Shown here: positions 1-10,563 of the stretch, one piece after another
How the letters are laid out: each line of letters opens with the position of its first letter
Numbering within the stretch: the first letter of the stretch is position 1
From: Adiantum capillus-veneris
Lineage: Eukaryota; Streptophyta; Polypodiopsida; Polypodiales; Pteridaceae
Direction of reading: 5' to 3'
DNA: 64,000 nucleotides
Assembly (NCBI GenBank): GCA_014529385.2
Contig: CM043962.1
Coordinates: 41,208,598 to 41,272,597 of the forward strand
Made by a program: the position numbers and the translations under genes
Notes under the pieces: generated by a model
What the model saw: only the letters and a program-made list of their open reading frames with translations
Told to the model about the DNA's origin: nothing
Database searches by the model: none

Positions 1-1692
1 TGCATCTGACCAAGCACACTCTAATGGAGCTCTAAATTTATAACAAAGAGCGCACGAAAGGAGACAGAGGATCTCGTTGAAAAGGCGCATCCATAAATGA
101 AAATTGTATCCCTGCAGTCCATGTGTGCATGTCCCTAAGACCATGGGTGGAAGTGATTGTAGCCAAGGTGGACTGAAGTAGCATCTTCCAAGGTTTCGTG
201 CCTAGGAAAAATCCCGTGACAATGAGCTTGGTCAGAAGTGCACGGCTTTGCAACTTAGGATCAATGATATCTAAACAACCCTCTGCACAAGGGATAATCA
301 CTGTGCCATTGAACTCTAGCCTGAGTGTCACGAGTGCCATCTGATCCTTTAAAAAGGAAGTTTCGAATCAAGCGTCCAAATTGTTCCATAACTCCCGCAT
401 GTCGTGTCCAACATGATGCAATGTACCAAGCAGAGGCCAACAACACGTGATTGGCCGCCAATGCTCTACCAACTAAAGAAAGATGCTGTGAGGACCAGTA
501 GCAAAGCTTCCTATACTTCAAGTGCATAACAGGTGCAAACTGCTACTTTGAAGACCTACCTGAAACCCCAAGGATCCACAAGACTGACTAGGTCTCGACC
601 AAGTGAAACAATCCACTGTACCCGAGGTGGACATGTCATCAGTCCTCACAAGAATGCCAAAAGATTTGTGCTAGTTGATGCGTGCACCACTGGCCAAACA
701 AAATACATCCAAAGAGTGACAGATTGTATCCAAAACACCCATAGCTTAGCGTAAAAGCAGTAGAGTGTCATCAACATACTCTACCAAATTTGGCTTATCC
801 TCAACAAGCATGAGTAGACCTCTTAACATCTGGCTGTTGGGCTTTAATGAAATCCGACATCGTCTTCGCCACAAACAATTACAAGTAAGCTGCAAGCAGG
901 CAATCCTACCTAACTGAACGAGAGAGCGCAAACGAGCGTCCAACAAATCCAATGGTCACTGCACTAGAAGTTGATCCGTACAATGTTGATACTCCTATGA
1001 TCCAAGCAATTGAAAAACCCATCCAATTTAGGGATCCCACAAGAAAACTTTAGTCTACTCTATCATAGACCATCTCAGAATCAAGGAGGAGGATTGCCAA
1101 CGGCATATGGGATGATCGAGCCCACTCTACTGCCTTATGAAAGTGTCCAAAAAACGCGGATCCTGAACAAAACCTATCTGAGAATTGTGTATAGGGTCTA
1201 GCAAAAAAGGATGCAGTCTAGCACTAACCAATTTGGCCATTATCTTTTAAACCGAAGAGAGGATTGTGATGGGCCACCATTGTCGCAAACAAGTGGTGTC
1301 CCCTCCCCTCGGTATAAGAGATATAAGGCCTAAACTCACCGAGTAGTATCAAATATATCATGGCAACCTCAAAAGCCACAGGTGTACTACATCTCACTAA
1401 GTCGTGAAAAAACCTCTAGTGAGACCATCATCACCTGGACAAGAGAAATGAGCCAAACTTTGCACTGCATCTTGCAATTCGTCCAAGGAAAAAAGAGCCA
1501 TCTGCAGGCACGCATCTGTGGTCACTTACCTCCTCGTGAATTGCCAGACCTAATCTCTAGCCTATAAAACCTCAAGAGCGAATGGCTTTGCTATGAACAA
1601 GTGCTCATAGAAATCTAAAGCATTAGCTAGCACCTGATCCGGCTCCGTATGCAACACTGTAGAATTCCCGATCGCGCTCATCAGAGACTCTG
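1..1692 (-). mobile_element. L1-like LINE relict (ORF2 reverse transcriptase and C-terminal part), decayed
   Basis: Read on the minus strand, from right to left, the pieces follow the order of a plant L1-type ORF2. Around 1690-1560 lies the linker before the RT (ALDFYEHLFIAKPF). Around 1200-1000 is the palm, with LAILLLDSEMVYDRVD, which matches the D-x-x-K-A-Y-D-R-V family block with an expected F and K changed. Around 770 is a YVDD box (LVEYVDDTLLLL). At 527-38 is the post-RT region (YWSSQHLSLVGRALAANHVL, then a conserved C-terminal stretch). Several stops and frame changes show it is dead. The left end runs out of the window. The right end stops at a (CT)n tract shared with LINE copy A on the other strand. 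It would once have driven target-primed reverse transcription; nothing here could do so now. Confidence 0.8.
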
Positions 1693-1694
1693 TT

Positions 1695-1696
<2 letters not shown>

Positions 1697-1748
<52 letters not shown>
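1697..1748. repeat. (CT)n microsatellite between two opposing LINE relicts
   Basis: About 52 bp of uninterrupted CT. It sits exactly between the minus-strand L1 relict and the 5' truncation point of LINE copy A on the plus strand, so it is the upstream junction of copy A. Confidence 0.95.
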
Positions 1749-1750
<2 letters not shown>

Positions 1751-2374
1751 CCGCTTCCATTGCTTGTTCAGAGAGGGCTTTGGACCATTCTTCAGAGTCA
1801 TGCAGTACGAGGATCAGAGATGCTTGGGTTTGTTTTTGCTCGAGCTACGCAGACACAGAGAGAGCCTGATGAGAGGACAGGCTAGCCAGTCTCAGAGGCA
1901 GATCACAGATTTCTTTAGAGCTGCCACCACTGGACGCTCGGAGGAGTTACTACCACAGCACAGCTCGTCGTCTCACACCAGAGGCACACTGATCGACCGA
2001 GCGACTGAGCTGGGGAGATCCAGACGCCCACGATTGCGGAGGACTACACAGCATCGACGGAGGCTGCATTAGAGGATTCGGATTACTTTGGCTCGACATG
2101 CACGACGCCCGGTCAGACTACTGACCATGGAGGAGATTGATGAGATCCGCCAGCGACCGTTGCCGGATCTCTTGTGATCTAGCTATCCCAGCTAGCTGCT
2201 TAGTTCACACCTAGTAGTTTAGGATTCCATAGTATTTTATTGTGACATTTGTCATTTCATTTTTGTCATCTTGTTACTCTGACTTTGACTTTGTATCAGA
2301 TCCACCACATTGTAACTTTCTGGTCTCATAGGTCACTTTGGCCTTTTGAAGACGTTAATATAACATTTCATTTC

Positions 2375-2379
<5 letters not shown>
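1749..2379 (+). mobile_element. LINE copy A: 5'-truncated 3' end
   Basis: Starts directly after (CT)n, inside the C-terminal coding part: GRFHCLFREGFGPFFRVM, then DQRCLGLFLLELRRHRESL and a basic, arginine-rich tail that stays open to 2072. The 3' UTR (about 2073-2379) ends in a block shared by the LINE copies of this family (GGTCTCATAGGTCACTTTGG, then GACGTTAATATAACATTTCA) and a short ATTTC repeat tail. A (CT)n tract follows at once. Copies B to F carry the same 3' block. It is a dead 5'-truncated insertion; the enzyme is best seen in copy D. Confidence 0.85.

Positions 2380-2436
<57 letters not shown>
2380..2436. repeat. (CT)n microsatellite at the 3' end of LINE copy A
   Basis: About 57 bp of CT joined without a gap to the ATTTC tail of LINE copy A. 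Confidence 0.95.
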
Positions 2437-2438
<2 letters not shown>

Positions 2439-2539
2439 GTGTGCCTGCAAAGTAAGGATTATGTGGAGAGTCGCGAAGGATGCGATGCGTAAAGCTGAGG
2501 GGAGCACGTATAGCACGCTCTCTGTGCTGAATCTCTAGA

Positions 2540-2840
2540 CTAAGACTCTCTAGAATGACAATCTCCACTCCAATCCAAGTCACAATACCCATATAGAGTA
2601 ATAGGGTTAAGCCCATAGACAATTCCATGGTCCAAAGTTCCTTTAATATACCTTGGAATGTGCATACTTGCTTTCAAATGATAATCCCTAACTTTGTTGC
2701 AGAACTTTCTCAATACGTTGTAATTGCTAACATAGATCTTGTTGTAAAAGAACTCACTCTGGGATGCGAGCACCTCTTCTCGGGGCTGAAGGAACCCCAA
2801 AAGAGATGTAAAGTGAAATAGGGACATGATCTAACAATGC
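2540..2840 (-). pseudogene. Ty1/copia fragment at the RT/RNase H boundary
   Basis: The minus-strand reading contains PRYIKGTLDHGIVYGLNP followed by LYGYCDLDWSGDCHSRES. This matches the copia stretch that ends the RT connection (RYLKGTLDYGI type) and opens the RNase H domain (YSDSDWAGD type). About 95 residues are open, with no LTR, integrase or RT palm nearby, so it is an isolated relict. Its codons do not continue into either flank. It is not part of Copia-1, -2 or -3, which have different residues here. Confidence 0.7.
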
Positions 2841-3330
2841 AGAACCGGCCCAAATTGAGGTGGCACCACCCTTGAGGCTATCTATGCACCAACATAAAAT
2901 CTATCGAGACGCTCGAGCAGTCTAGCTGCCCCCTTGAAAACCCATGAGTAGCAAAGAGCGGAATGTGCTAAGCATCCGCAGAGTGCGTCGCTAAAAGAAA
3001 CCGCTGCCATGCGTGCTACTTCAAAGTTGAAATCAATGACAATATTAGCTTGTGCAGAGCCCCCCCGCCCCCCCTCTCTCTCCTACTACCGCTGCTGCCG
3101 ACTACGGGTAGTGTTGCTGACACCACTCTTGCTTCATGGACTTCGACACAAACACAGCATTGGGAGCCTTCATCTTTAAGAGGTGTTACCTTGGACATAG
3201 CAATAACGCTCACTCGAACGAGGCAACTGCCTCCATCCTGGAGGAGACTCGGGCGCCTACATCACAAACAAATCAAAACTATCATTGAGCGCCATTAGAG
3301 GCAGATGCCTTGACACCTCCTACATCTTCC
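2841..3330. other. Unassigned interval
   Basis: An ORF of 82 codons at 3050-3298 (plus) has no motif I recognise and low-complexity proline and leucine runs. I see no gene here. Confidence 0.4.
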
Positions 3331-3445
3331 CATGAGGGAGACATGTCTTTAGCTTTAGGCTTACTTTTTTGTTTCTTTCAGATGAGAGATTTCCCTCATT
3401 GTATGTACGAGTTTGGTCTCATAGGCTACATTGGCCTTTTAGAGA

Positions 3446-3448
<3 letters not shown>
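3331..3448 (+). mobile_element. LINE copy B: 3' terminal tail only
   Basis: Only the last part of the family 3' UTR is present: GTTTGGTCTCATAGGCTACA, then TTGGCC, TTTTAGAGACGTT, and directly (CT)n. The left boundary is uncertain because the sequence upstream (3331-3410) differs from copy A. The ATTTC tail seen in the other copies is missing and the block goes straight into CT. Confidence 0.6.
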
Positions 3449-3498
<50 letters not shown>

Positions 3499-3508
3499 CC
3501 CCCCCCCC
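3449..3508. repeat. (CT)n followed by poly(C)
   Basis: About 48 bp of CT and then about 13 C. It lies between the tail of LINE copy B and the truncated start of copy C. Confidence 0.95.
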
Positions 3509-4211
3509 ATATCGCATCAGCTAGAGATTTAGAGTGTCAAATATAGGAGAGTACCAGCAGAAGCCAGGATATGCCAGTTGCGTCATATAGAGCTAGAGTC
3601 AAGGTTACATCACATTTGTCATTGTCCGGTATACTATGAGATACACGGCCGCTGTCATTTTTTATTCAGAGAGGGCTTTGGACCGTTGGCTAGAGTCATG
3701 AGATATCAGGATCAAAGATGCCTCGAGTTGTTTTTGCTAGAGCTGCGTATACACAGGGAGAGTCTCTTGACATAGAGGGAGATCACTGACTTCTTTAGAG
3801 CAGGGACTCAACCGCTAGACGAGCATGCTTCACAACAGACTTGAGAGCCCACTTATACCAGCGGTATATTAGTTGACAGAGCCATTGAGCTCGGGCGACA
3901 TCGACGGAGGCTCCATCAGAGGAGCGAGACTATTCTAGCACGACATGGGAGACACCCAGTATGACTATTTACAGAGGCAGACATTGGCGAAGCTCCTCAA
4001 CGACCGATGCAATACTTTCTTGGACAACGGCCGATGCCATGTATCCTGGGCATTCATGATGATTTTAGTTTTTTACTTCACTTCATTTTACTTCACTTCA
4101 TTTTCTTTTTGGTACCCAGACATTGTATTAGATCCAACAAGATTGTATTGGTTTGATCTCATAGGTCATTTTTGCCTTTTGAAGACGTTTAATATAACAT
4201 TTCAATGCATT

Positions 4212-4214
<3 letters not shown>
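3509..4214 (+). mobile_element. LINE copy C: 5'-truncated 3' end
   Basis: Begins close after the CT/C tract. The reading RVPAEARICQLRHIELE, then HHICHCPVYYEIHGR, is the C-terminal zinc-finger-like region of the family; the second cysteine of the C-x2-C pair is arginine here. FREGFGPLARVMRYQDQRCL follows, with a stop near 3773. The 3' UTR ends with TTTGATCTCATAGGTCATTT, a GACGTTTAATATAACATTTC block and a CATTT-rich tail, then (CT)n. It has the same direction and structure as copy A. Confidence 0.8.

Positions 4215-4247
<33 letters not shown>
4215..4247. repeat. (CT)n microsatellite at the 3' end of LINE copy C
   Basis: About 33 bp of CT attached to the tail of copy C, then a unique 147-bp interval and the next (CT)n. 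Confidence 0.95.
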
Positions 4248-4252
<5 letters not shown>

Positions 4253-4391
4253 CGCGAAAAGGGGTTGCTTTTTGTGTACATAGAGACCTCGGGAGATGCT
4301 CAATAGCCTATCACCCAAAGGAAGTAGAAAAGTGGATCAAGGTCACATTACATTCATCATACAGACCACCTTGATGTTTACATAGCCTACA

Positions 4392-4394
<3 letters not shown>

Positions 4395-4477
<83 letters not shown>
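4395..4477. repeat. (CT)n microsatellite upstream of LINE copy D
   Basis: About 83 bp of CT, the longest in this cluster. LINE copy D starts immediately after it. Confidence 0.95.
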
Positions 4478-4480
<3 letters not shown>

Positions 4481-7162
4481 TAGAGGCGTCGTTCTGGGCA
4501 CATGCCTCAGAACAGCTGGTATGATGAGGAGTGTCGATAGAGGAGAGCTCAGATCCAGCGGGAGCTTGCATTGGGAGTGATCACCTATAGACAGTCTCAT
4601 ATTGCTACACGACGACTAGTACGACGCAAGAAGCGAGCTTTCTTGGTCCAGATGGAGAAGGATTTATATCAACTCTTCCTTAGTCGAGATTCAGGAGAGG
4701 CTTGGCGTCTATTCCATGAGCAGTCTCCCCCACCAGTGATTACTTCTACGGAGATATGGGGGCAGTATGCAGCATCATTATACATTGTACTTGGACAGCC
4801 ACCACTACCAGATCCACCACAACCATGTCCAGCTACGAGCACCTTCTTTACCAGTGAGATGGTAATGGAGGCCATTGATAGGATGAAGACCAGACGGGCA
4901 CAGGATCATGAGGGTTTGGTAGCAGAGCACATTATACATGCTGGGGACTTATTGGAAGAGATGCTTGCACGGTTGTTCAACCGTGTCATGTGGGAGGTTT
5001 CTTGAGTCTTGGAGATTGTCTACTATTGTACCTATCTTCAAGACAGGAGACCCCAGAGTGCCAGGGAATTACCGTACTATCATGGTAGGACACACATTGG
5101 CACGGTTGTATGCATCCATCCTTGAGCATAGGCTGAGCAGCTGGGCTGAGACTATGGGCATATGAGCACCTGGACAGACTGGTTTCAGGAGAGGTTTCTC
5201 CACATTGGATCATGTCTTTACACTCAGAGCTATCATTGAGGAGGGTCGGGCACATGGTAGACGGATTTATTGCAGCTTTGTGGACTTCCGCAAAGCTTTT
5301 GACAGAGTACCGAGGGCCAGATTGATGCGCCGACTTATGGAATTGGGGGTACTTATAGAGCTGATATGGGGGATTATGGCATTGTAGAGTTCAGTGATGG
5401 GTCATGCACGCACCCCAGAGGGGATATTTGACATGGTTCACTCCACTATCGGAGTGAAACAGGGATACCCATTGTCCTCTATTTTATTTGGTATGTATGT
5501 TGATGAGGTCTCTCATTATATTGACAGAGGAGGAGATAGAGGTGCTCAGCTTGCAGGGACATGAACCCCTCTTTTATTGTATGCTGATGATATCGTGTTG
5601 ATATTAGACTCACCAGAGGGTATGCAGAGACATTTGGACGCATTGCATAGTTTGGCAAGGGATAGTGGATTGTTTGTCAACTTTGGTAAAACCAAGGTCA
5701 TGGTATTAAATACCACGCCACAGTGGGTTAGGAGATCAGCACCTACATTCACATATGGTTAGGACAGTATGGAGTACACTAATGCATACACATATCTTGG
5801 GGTGGTCTTTAGTGGACCGAGGTTCACACTGAAAGTGGCAGCAAACACTAGATTGACTCGTGCCTATGCAGCCCTAGGCGGTTTAGAGAGAATTTGTTCG
5901 CAGGTTTAGTTCCAGGAACCTCGAACAAAGTTCTGGCACTTCGACACTTTGGTCGCTTCAGTTATGCACTACGGGGTTCAGGTTTGGGGACCATCTGTTG
6001 ACAGTGCTAGATGGAGTAATATGGAGAGGCCCTTGGTATCTATGATTTCTAGGTTGATTAGAGCCAAGGCCTCATTTCCACATGACATCATGCGAGCGGA
6101 GCTGGCTGCCCCAACTATGGAGATTGAGGCACTTACCAGATCAGTATCATTTGTACACAGCTTATGGGACACCACCAGGGACAGATATGCTAGGCTTGCT
6201 CTTGAGTCATCTAGACAACTGGCATTACAGGGAGATACATCATGTTGGTATGCACAAATGAGCTCATGGTTTCAACATGGACAAGCTGCCCCCTTTCCAG
6301 TATTCTCTTGATGCACCATCTTCGGCTCTTACACGGCCCAGCTACATGGACAACATCTATCTCATGGGTTACGATGTGCCACAGACCAGATACGCACATC
6401 TTCAAACCAGCTTGGGATTGAGACAGGTAGATTCAGAGGCATACTAGCAGACAGTAGGAGATGTCAGTTATGCCATGTAGAGCCAGAGACAGAGTCTCAC
6501 TACATATGTCACTGCACATTCTACTATGAGATACGGGGACGCTTTCACTGTTTATTCAGAGATGGTTTTGACTTGCTAGATAGAGTCATGAGATATCAGG
6601 ATCAGAGATGTCTCGGATTATCTCTACTTGAGATACAGAGACATAGAGACTCTCTATTGAGAGGGCATAGACAGAGACCGTCCTAGAGACGCATCTCAGA
6701 TTTCTTCAGTCCGAGTACCACAGAGGCAGAGGGGCCACCACCACTACAGGGCTCGGTTCCCACCCATACACACACCAGTGGTACTCTCATTGACCGAGCT
6801 ATAGAGTTGGGGAGATCGAGACGACCACGACTGAGGAGGGGAGCCATGGAGCACTGATGGAGATTGCGGTAGAAGATCCACAGGATTCTAGCACGACACC
6901 CAGAGTGTCGATCAGGATAGACCTCATGCTACTGCTATATTGTATCATGGTGACACTTATCCCCACTTTGTACTTTTGTGGCATTATACCATTGCTCAGC
7001 TTACGAGCCATCCATAGGAGTCGGTAGCACTCCTATCTCAGTTTCTAGTTTCTAGTTTTCTTTGTTTGTACCCAGACTTGGTACTAGACTCACCATATCA
7101 ATTTGGTCTCATAGGTCATTTTGGCCTTTTGTAGACGTTAATATATCATTTCATTTCATTTC
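4478..7162 (+). mobile_element. LINE copy D: RT-bearing but broken non-LTR retrotransposon
   Basis: The most complete copy of this LINE family. In order: WYDEECR near 4519 (end of the endonuclease/linker region), a basic segment (RRLVRRKKRAFLVQM), the RT fingers (PIFKTGDPRVPGNYR), the palm GFRRGFSTLDHVFTLRA and FVDFRKAFDRVP (5275-5310), YADDIVLI (5580), then a long C-terminal region. Near 6470-6524 is a C-x2-C-x8-H-x4-C finger. The 3' UTR has the family end block and an ATTTC tail. At least six in-frame stops occur (for example near 4528, 5163, 5385, 5761, 5909 and 6311), so it is inactive. The endonuclease domain is absent. The clade is uncertain: the motifs look RTE/I-like, and the C-terminal finger also occurs in other LINE groups. 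Confidence 0.85.
4571..6684 (+). pseudogene. Reverse transcriptase ORF of LINE copy D
   Basis: Coding relict that would direct target-primed reverse transcription of the LINE RNA. The palm aspartate is visible in FVDFRKAFDRVP and the catalytic pair in YADD (near 5580). The thumb and connection follow (YTNAYTYLGVVFSG), then a region with HYGVQVWG and a histidine/cysteine finger CQLCHVEPETESHYICHC. The reading frame is broken by several stops, and the ends of neighbouring open pieces abut in the same frame, which points to point mutation more than rearrangement. Copies A, C and E cover only the last third. Confidence 0.8.
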
Positions 7163-7341
7163 TCTGTGATGTCAAGTAGCACGCTGATGTCGTCGTCCTC
7201 CTAGCAGCACGCACCGGAGTAGGGTTACAGTAGGCAGTGGGCGCAAATCTGAGGAGTGAGCAGTATAGCGGCAAGGGAAGTATAGCGAGCAGACAAAGAA
7301 GCACATAGATTCGCACTTTGTAGCAGCACACACCAGTGTGC

Positions 7342-7347
7342 GCTCTC

Positions 7348-7392
<45 letters not shown>
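7342..7392. repeat. (CT)n microsatellite
   Basis: About 51 bp, almost pure CT with one G interruption, 180 bp after the end of LINE copy D. Confidence 0.95.
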
Positions 7393-7394
<2 letters not shown>

Positions 7395-7498
7395 AAGCAA
7401 AGTAGCACCGGGAATGTCTGTGCAAAGCAAGGCGGTAGTACCACAGGGGAGAGGCAACACAAGCGTGTGAGCGAACAAGTTCTACAGGGCTGTGCCGG

Positions 7499-7918
7499 TT
7501 GTGGGGGAGATGGACCAATCAGCCGATCTCGGAGATGACGTTCCTTCAGACTCCCTTGGGATTAGAAGTAGATATCTATGATAAGCGCCTTGAACCAGAA
7601 TATGCCAATCTAAATATCATCCGTATGGCTCACATTTCTTCGAACATATCTCTTTTAGCTAAGTACGGTATCATTTGCTCTCAACTATTTAGATTTTCTC
7701 GTCTTTGTTCTAGCAAATCTGCTTTTGTTGTTCAATCTTGCCATCTTATTTCTTTACTAGTTGAAAAACGATACTCATTTATTATCTTGAAAAACGTTTA
7801 TTCATTTTTGCATTGCAGTAAGTTTATTTTTAATGTTTCTTCCTTTGGAATGTTCAAGATAATCAGTAGTAAATTCAATAGAAGTGGGGAGCTAAAAAGC
7901 CCACTTATTGTTTGACTT
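7499..7918 (+). pseudogene. C-terminal fragment of a Penelope-side reverse transcriptase
   Basis: The frame contains VDIYDKRLEPEYANLNII, RMAHISSNISLLAKYGIICS, QLFRFSRLCSS and LLVEKRYSFIILKN. This order (YDKR, a P/A-H-x-x-SNI block, YG-x(3)-SQL-x-R-x-x-R-x-C, then a K/R-GY-like repeat) is the region just after the RT palm in a solo RT family known from cnidarians and some plants, which I place on the Penelope/telomerase side. The palm itself is missing, so the piece is truncated at its 5' end. The reading loses family resemblance after about 7810. A second, longer relict lies at 20.5-22.4 kb on the other strand. Family placement is from memory of motifs. Confidence 0.55.
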
Positions 7919-8613
7919 AATAACACCTTATGTTGTTGTTTTGATCTCTAGCGCTTCTAGTATTTCTACTATAGCTTGACAAATGCTAGCCTTTATCATG
8001 GCTGAGTATACCCATCACCTCCGGAGGGTGATAGAAACTCAGCTCGTTGGTTTTGTAGAGTACGTTTAAAGCATGAATGACCTCTATACAAACCTGCACC
8101 TACTCCTGGGCACTGACGGGATGTCATAGCTGTTGTCCAAACTATGCATGATAAAGTTGATAATCTTATTCTTCCTGTTTGGACAAGCAACGAAGTTGAG
8201 GTCACATATTGTCAGTTTGGATCTTTGTTCTTCGTAGGTTTGTAGTAGTATTCATTTTTCGATTTCATATTTAGCTTACTTGAGGACTTAAGAATGTGTT
8301 GCTTTAGAAGTTGTTGTGTGAAGTTTGATTTCTAGGATTAAGTTTTTAAGACGTCTTATCATTTTTTGCTTAAAGTTGAGTACTTATTTTAAGCCAAGTA
8401 AGTTGCATCAACTTATTTTACGCATGCCTTTTCTAAAAACTTTTTTAAGTTCATAATGTTTTGTTTTATCTAGTTAGCAAACAAAGTGATTTGGTTTGTT
8501 TGTTTGTTTGTTTTTGTTTTCTCTTTTCTTTTCTTGTGTCCCTTGCTTTTATAATTTTATGAGTGCTTTAGTCCCTCTTATAATTCGTGAGTTCAGACTA
8601 TTCTGAACTTATG

Positions 8614-8618
<5 letters not shown>
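7919..8618. other. Unassigned AT-rich interval
   Basis: No gene recognised. An open stretch around 8000-8240 (VIAVVQTMHDKVDNLILP) has no family I can name. A small inverted repeat, GTTCAGA-CTAT-TCTGAAC, lies near 8591. Confidence 0.4.

Positions 8619-8668
<50 letters not shown>
8619..8668. repeat. (AT)n microsatellite
   Basis: About 50 bp of pure AT. Confidence 0.95.
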
Positions 8669-8670
<2 letters not shown>

Positions 8671-8714
8671 CGATATCTATGAAACCCCGCCCAAATCAAA
8701 AGCAACATTTAGGC

Positions 8715-9185
8715 GGAGTATTCGAGAGAGCACATTTCGCCAGATTTTGTGAGAGCAGAGAAACTTTCTAGAGTTAAAGATGACTTAATGTTTGAGAAGG
8801 CACAGGTGATGATTAAGGCGGAGTTGAGCCTTTTGAGGGGTGACATTGAAAAAGAGATGTATGCAAATGCGGAGACTTACAAAAAAGCTATGTATGCAGT
8901 ATGAGGAAAGAATTGGACAAAGAGATGCTTAGTAAGCGGGACGAAATGTACACATCATTGAAGGCCAAAATGTAGACGATTGTAAGGGTAGAAGTGAATG
9001 TAATGGAATGTATGATGCAATAAAGATTAGAGGATGCACTTGCTGCGTTTGAATCCTGGAAATTAGAAATGGAAGAACGCATGAATGAAAAGGATGCATT
9101 GATTGAAGCACTTAAGGGAGACCTCGCAGTTTACAAAAATACCTCTTCAAAGGAGGAGAATGATGAAGGAGCTCGAAAGCATTAA
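8715..9185 (+). pseudogene. Broken charged coiled-coil ORF, possibly a retroelement gag N-terminus
   Basis: One frame gives VRAEKLSRVKDDLMFEKAQV, then a stop and a frame change. The next frame gives MRKELDKEMLSKRDEMYTSL, ALAAFESWKLEMEERMNEKD and ALIEALKGDLAVYKN, ending at a stop near 9184. The composition is rich in K, E, L and M with heptad-like spacing, so a coiled coil is likely. Fern-type gypsy gag proteins often start with a similar segment, but I see no gag core, zinc knuckle or LTR, so the assignment stays tentative. At least three stops make it non-functional. Confidence 0.35.
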
Positions 9186-10563
9186 GGAGTAGGTGGAAAC
9201 TCTATGGGAATTTGCTAAGGCAATTGTTACATGTTGCCTTTGATATTGGGGACATATCCCTCGAAATCTTGCAACTCTTCTATGTTTGCTTTTAGTGCTT
9301 TCTCATTGCAGAACACTTCTATGTTCCTCCCTTTATATCTGATCTTTTTGGTGGGTTTTCCTCCCTTCGAGGTTTTCCACAGGTAAATTAATCAAATCAG
9401 ATTTACAAAAAATAAATAAATGTGTGTGTGTGTGTGTGTGTGTGATTGGATGTAGCATACATTGCAGCTGATGAATACAGTATTAACAATGCGACTGAAG
9501 TAATAGTATGCTACTAGGCGTGGCAACCTTGGTGCTAGGCTCTCATTTGTTCGGTTCTCGGGACCTGAGATGTGCACAGAGGAGATCTTTTTAACCTTCC
9601 AGCATGCAGCTTGCTCTGCATGTACAGTTCTCTTTCCTGTATGATCATTACCCGATCCAATTGATATGTCCTATATCTGCGAGATCAACTTTTGGCTCAA
9701 ACAGATACACCACTTTTTATGATATGTGAACTGAGCACATAGTGGTATATCGAAAATTTACAGCAGAACAGAAAAATGAGAAGAGGTATATAGTTGTGTG
9801 CGAGAATAGCCCTGGACAGCACCACTATTGACAGGCTTACACCTCATTGACTCATGCCACAGGACAAGAGACCATTTTTGGCCTATATGAAGCAAGGGCT
9901 TCTTCGAGTTGACCTCATGCATGCCTAGCCTTGTGCTGACCATTGGCACTCTGCTAGTGGAGGTCGTCATTACAAATGAGGCCTTGGCCTCCTTTAACAA
10001 GCGACCGGCCACGCTGGCTGGGTTCACACTGTCCGTCGGACACTGGACATCATTCCCAACGGTGTCATAGACTAGGTCCTCTCTTGTGATAGGGGCATAA
10101 CAGTAACCCATGAGTGAAGTTCTGGAAGGCTTGTATATTTTATAAGGAGCATGCTTACCTACACCTGTTCATGAAGGTTCCAGCGCATGGTGTGCCTGCA
10201 GGGAGCATCAGATTTTTACCAGATACTGGAGCTCCACTGTGTGCTCATATATAAGACGATTGTGTCCAACGTCCAGCTTTTGTCTTGAGGAGCTGAGAAA
10301 AAAAAAAAACTGTTGCACAGTTCCAAAGAAATACATTTTCGAAGTTTAGGGAACTTGAGATTCTTGAACACTGCAGCTGCATGAAGTCTTGATGTCTCGC
10401 AAACCTTTGTGTGTTTTCTTTACAGGTGTGTTGATTGATAGTTTTGTCCAAACCTTTTTGTGTGATTCTTTTAAGGCCATGAAAGGATTTTTGATATTAC
10501 TCTTAGATAACCAAGTAGACATGACTGTTTTGGGACAAGCTTCATCGATTCTTTTATTTTCAG
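9186..10563. other. Unassigned; probably the intron upstream of the PI4K exons
   Basis: Contains a (TG)n run near 9421-9443. A minus-strand ORF of 117 codons (9758-10111) shows no motif. I looked for the preceding PI4K exon (the LPTGYE-type block) in all frames by eye and did not find it. The interval ends in a pyrimidine-rich stretch and CAG at 10561-10563, a good 3' splice site. Confidence 0.45.

Noticed and set aside
1562-1801. ORFs with long RE, LS, TH or CV repeats, here and at 2368, 4311, 7146, 23252, 27086, 27651 and 43708
   Set aside because: They are translations of (CT)n, (GA)n or (CA)n tracts, with no coding signal outside the repeat except the L1 piece already listed.
9758-10111. 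117-codon minus-strand ORF
   Set aside because: No motif; it lies just upstream of PI4K exons in what is probably intron, and nothing else in the same frame supports it.
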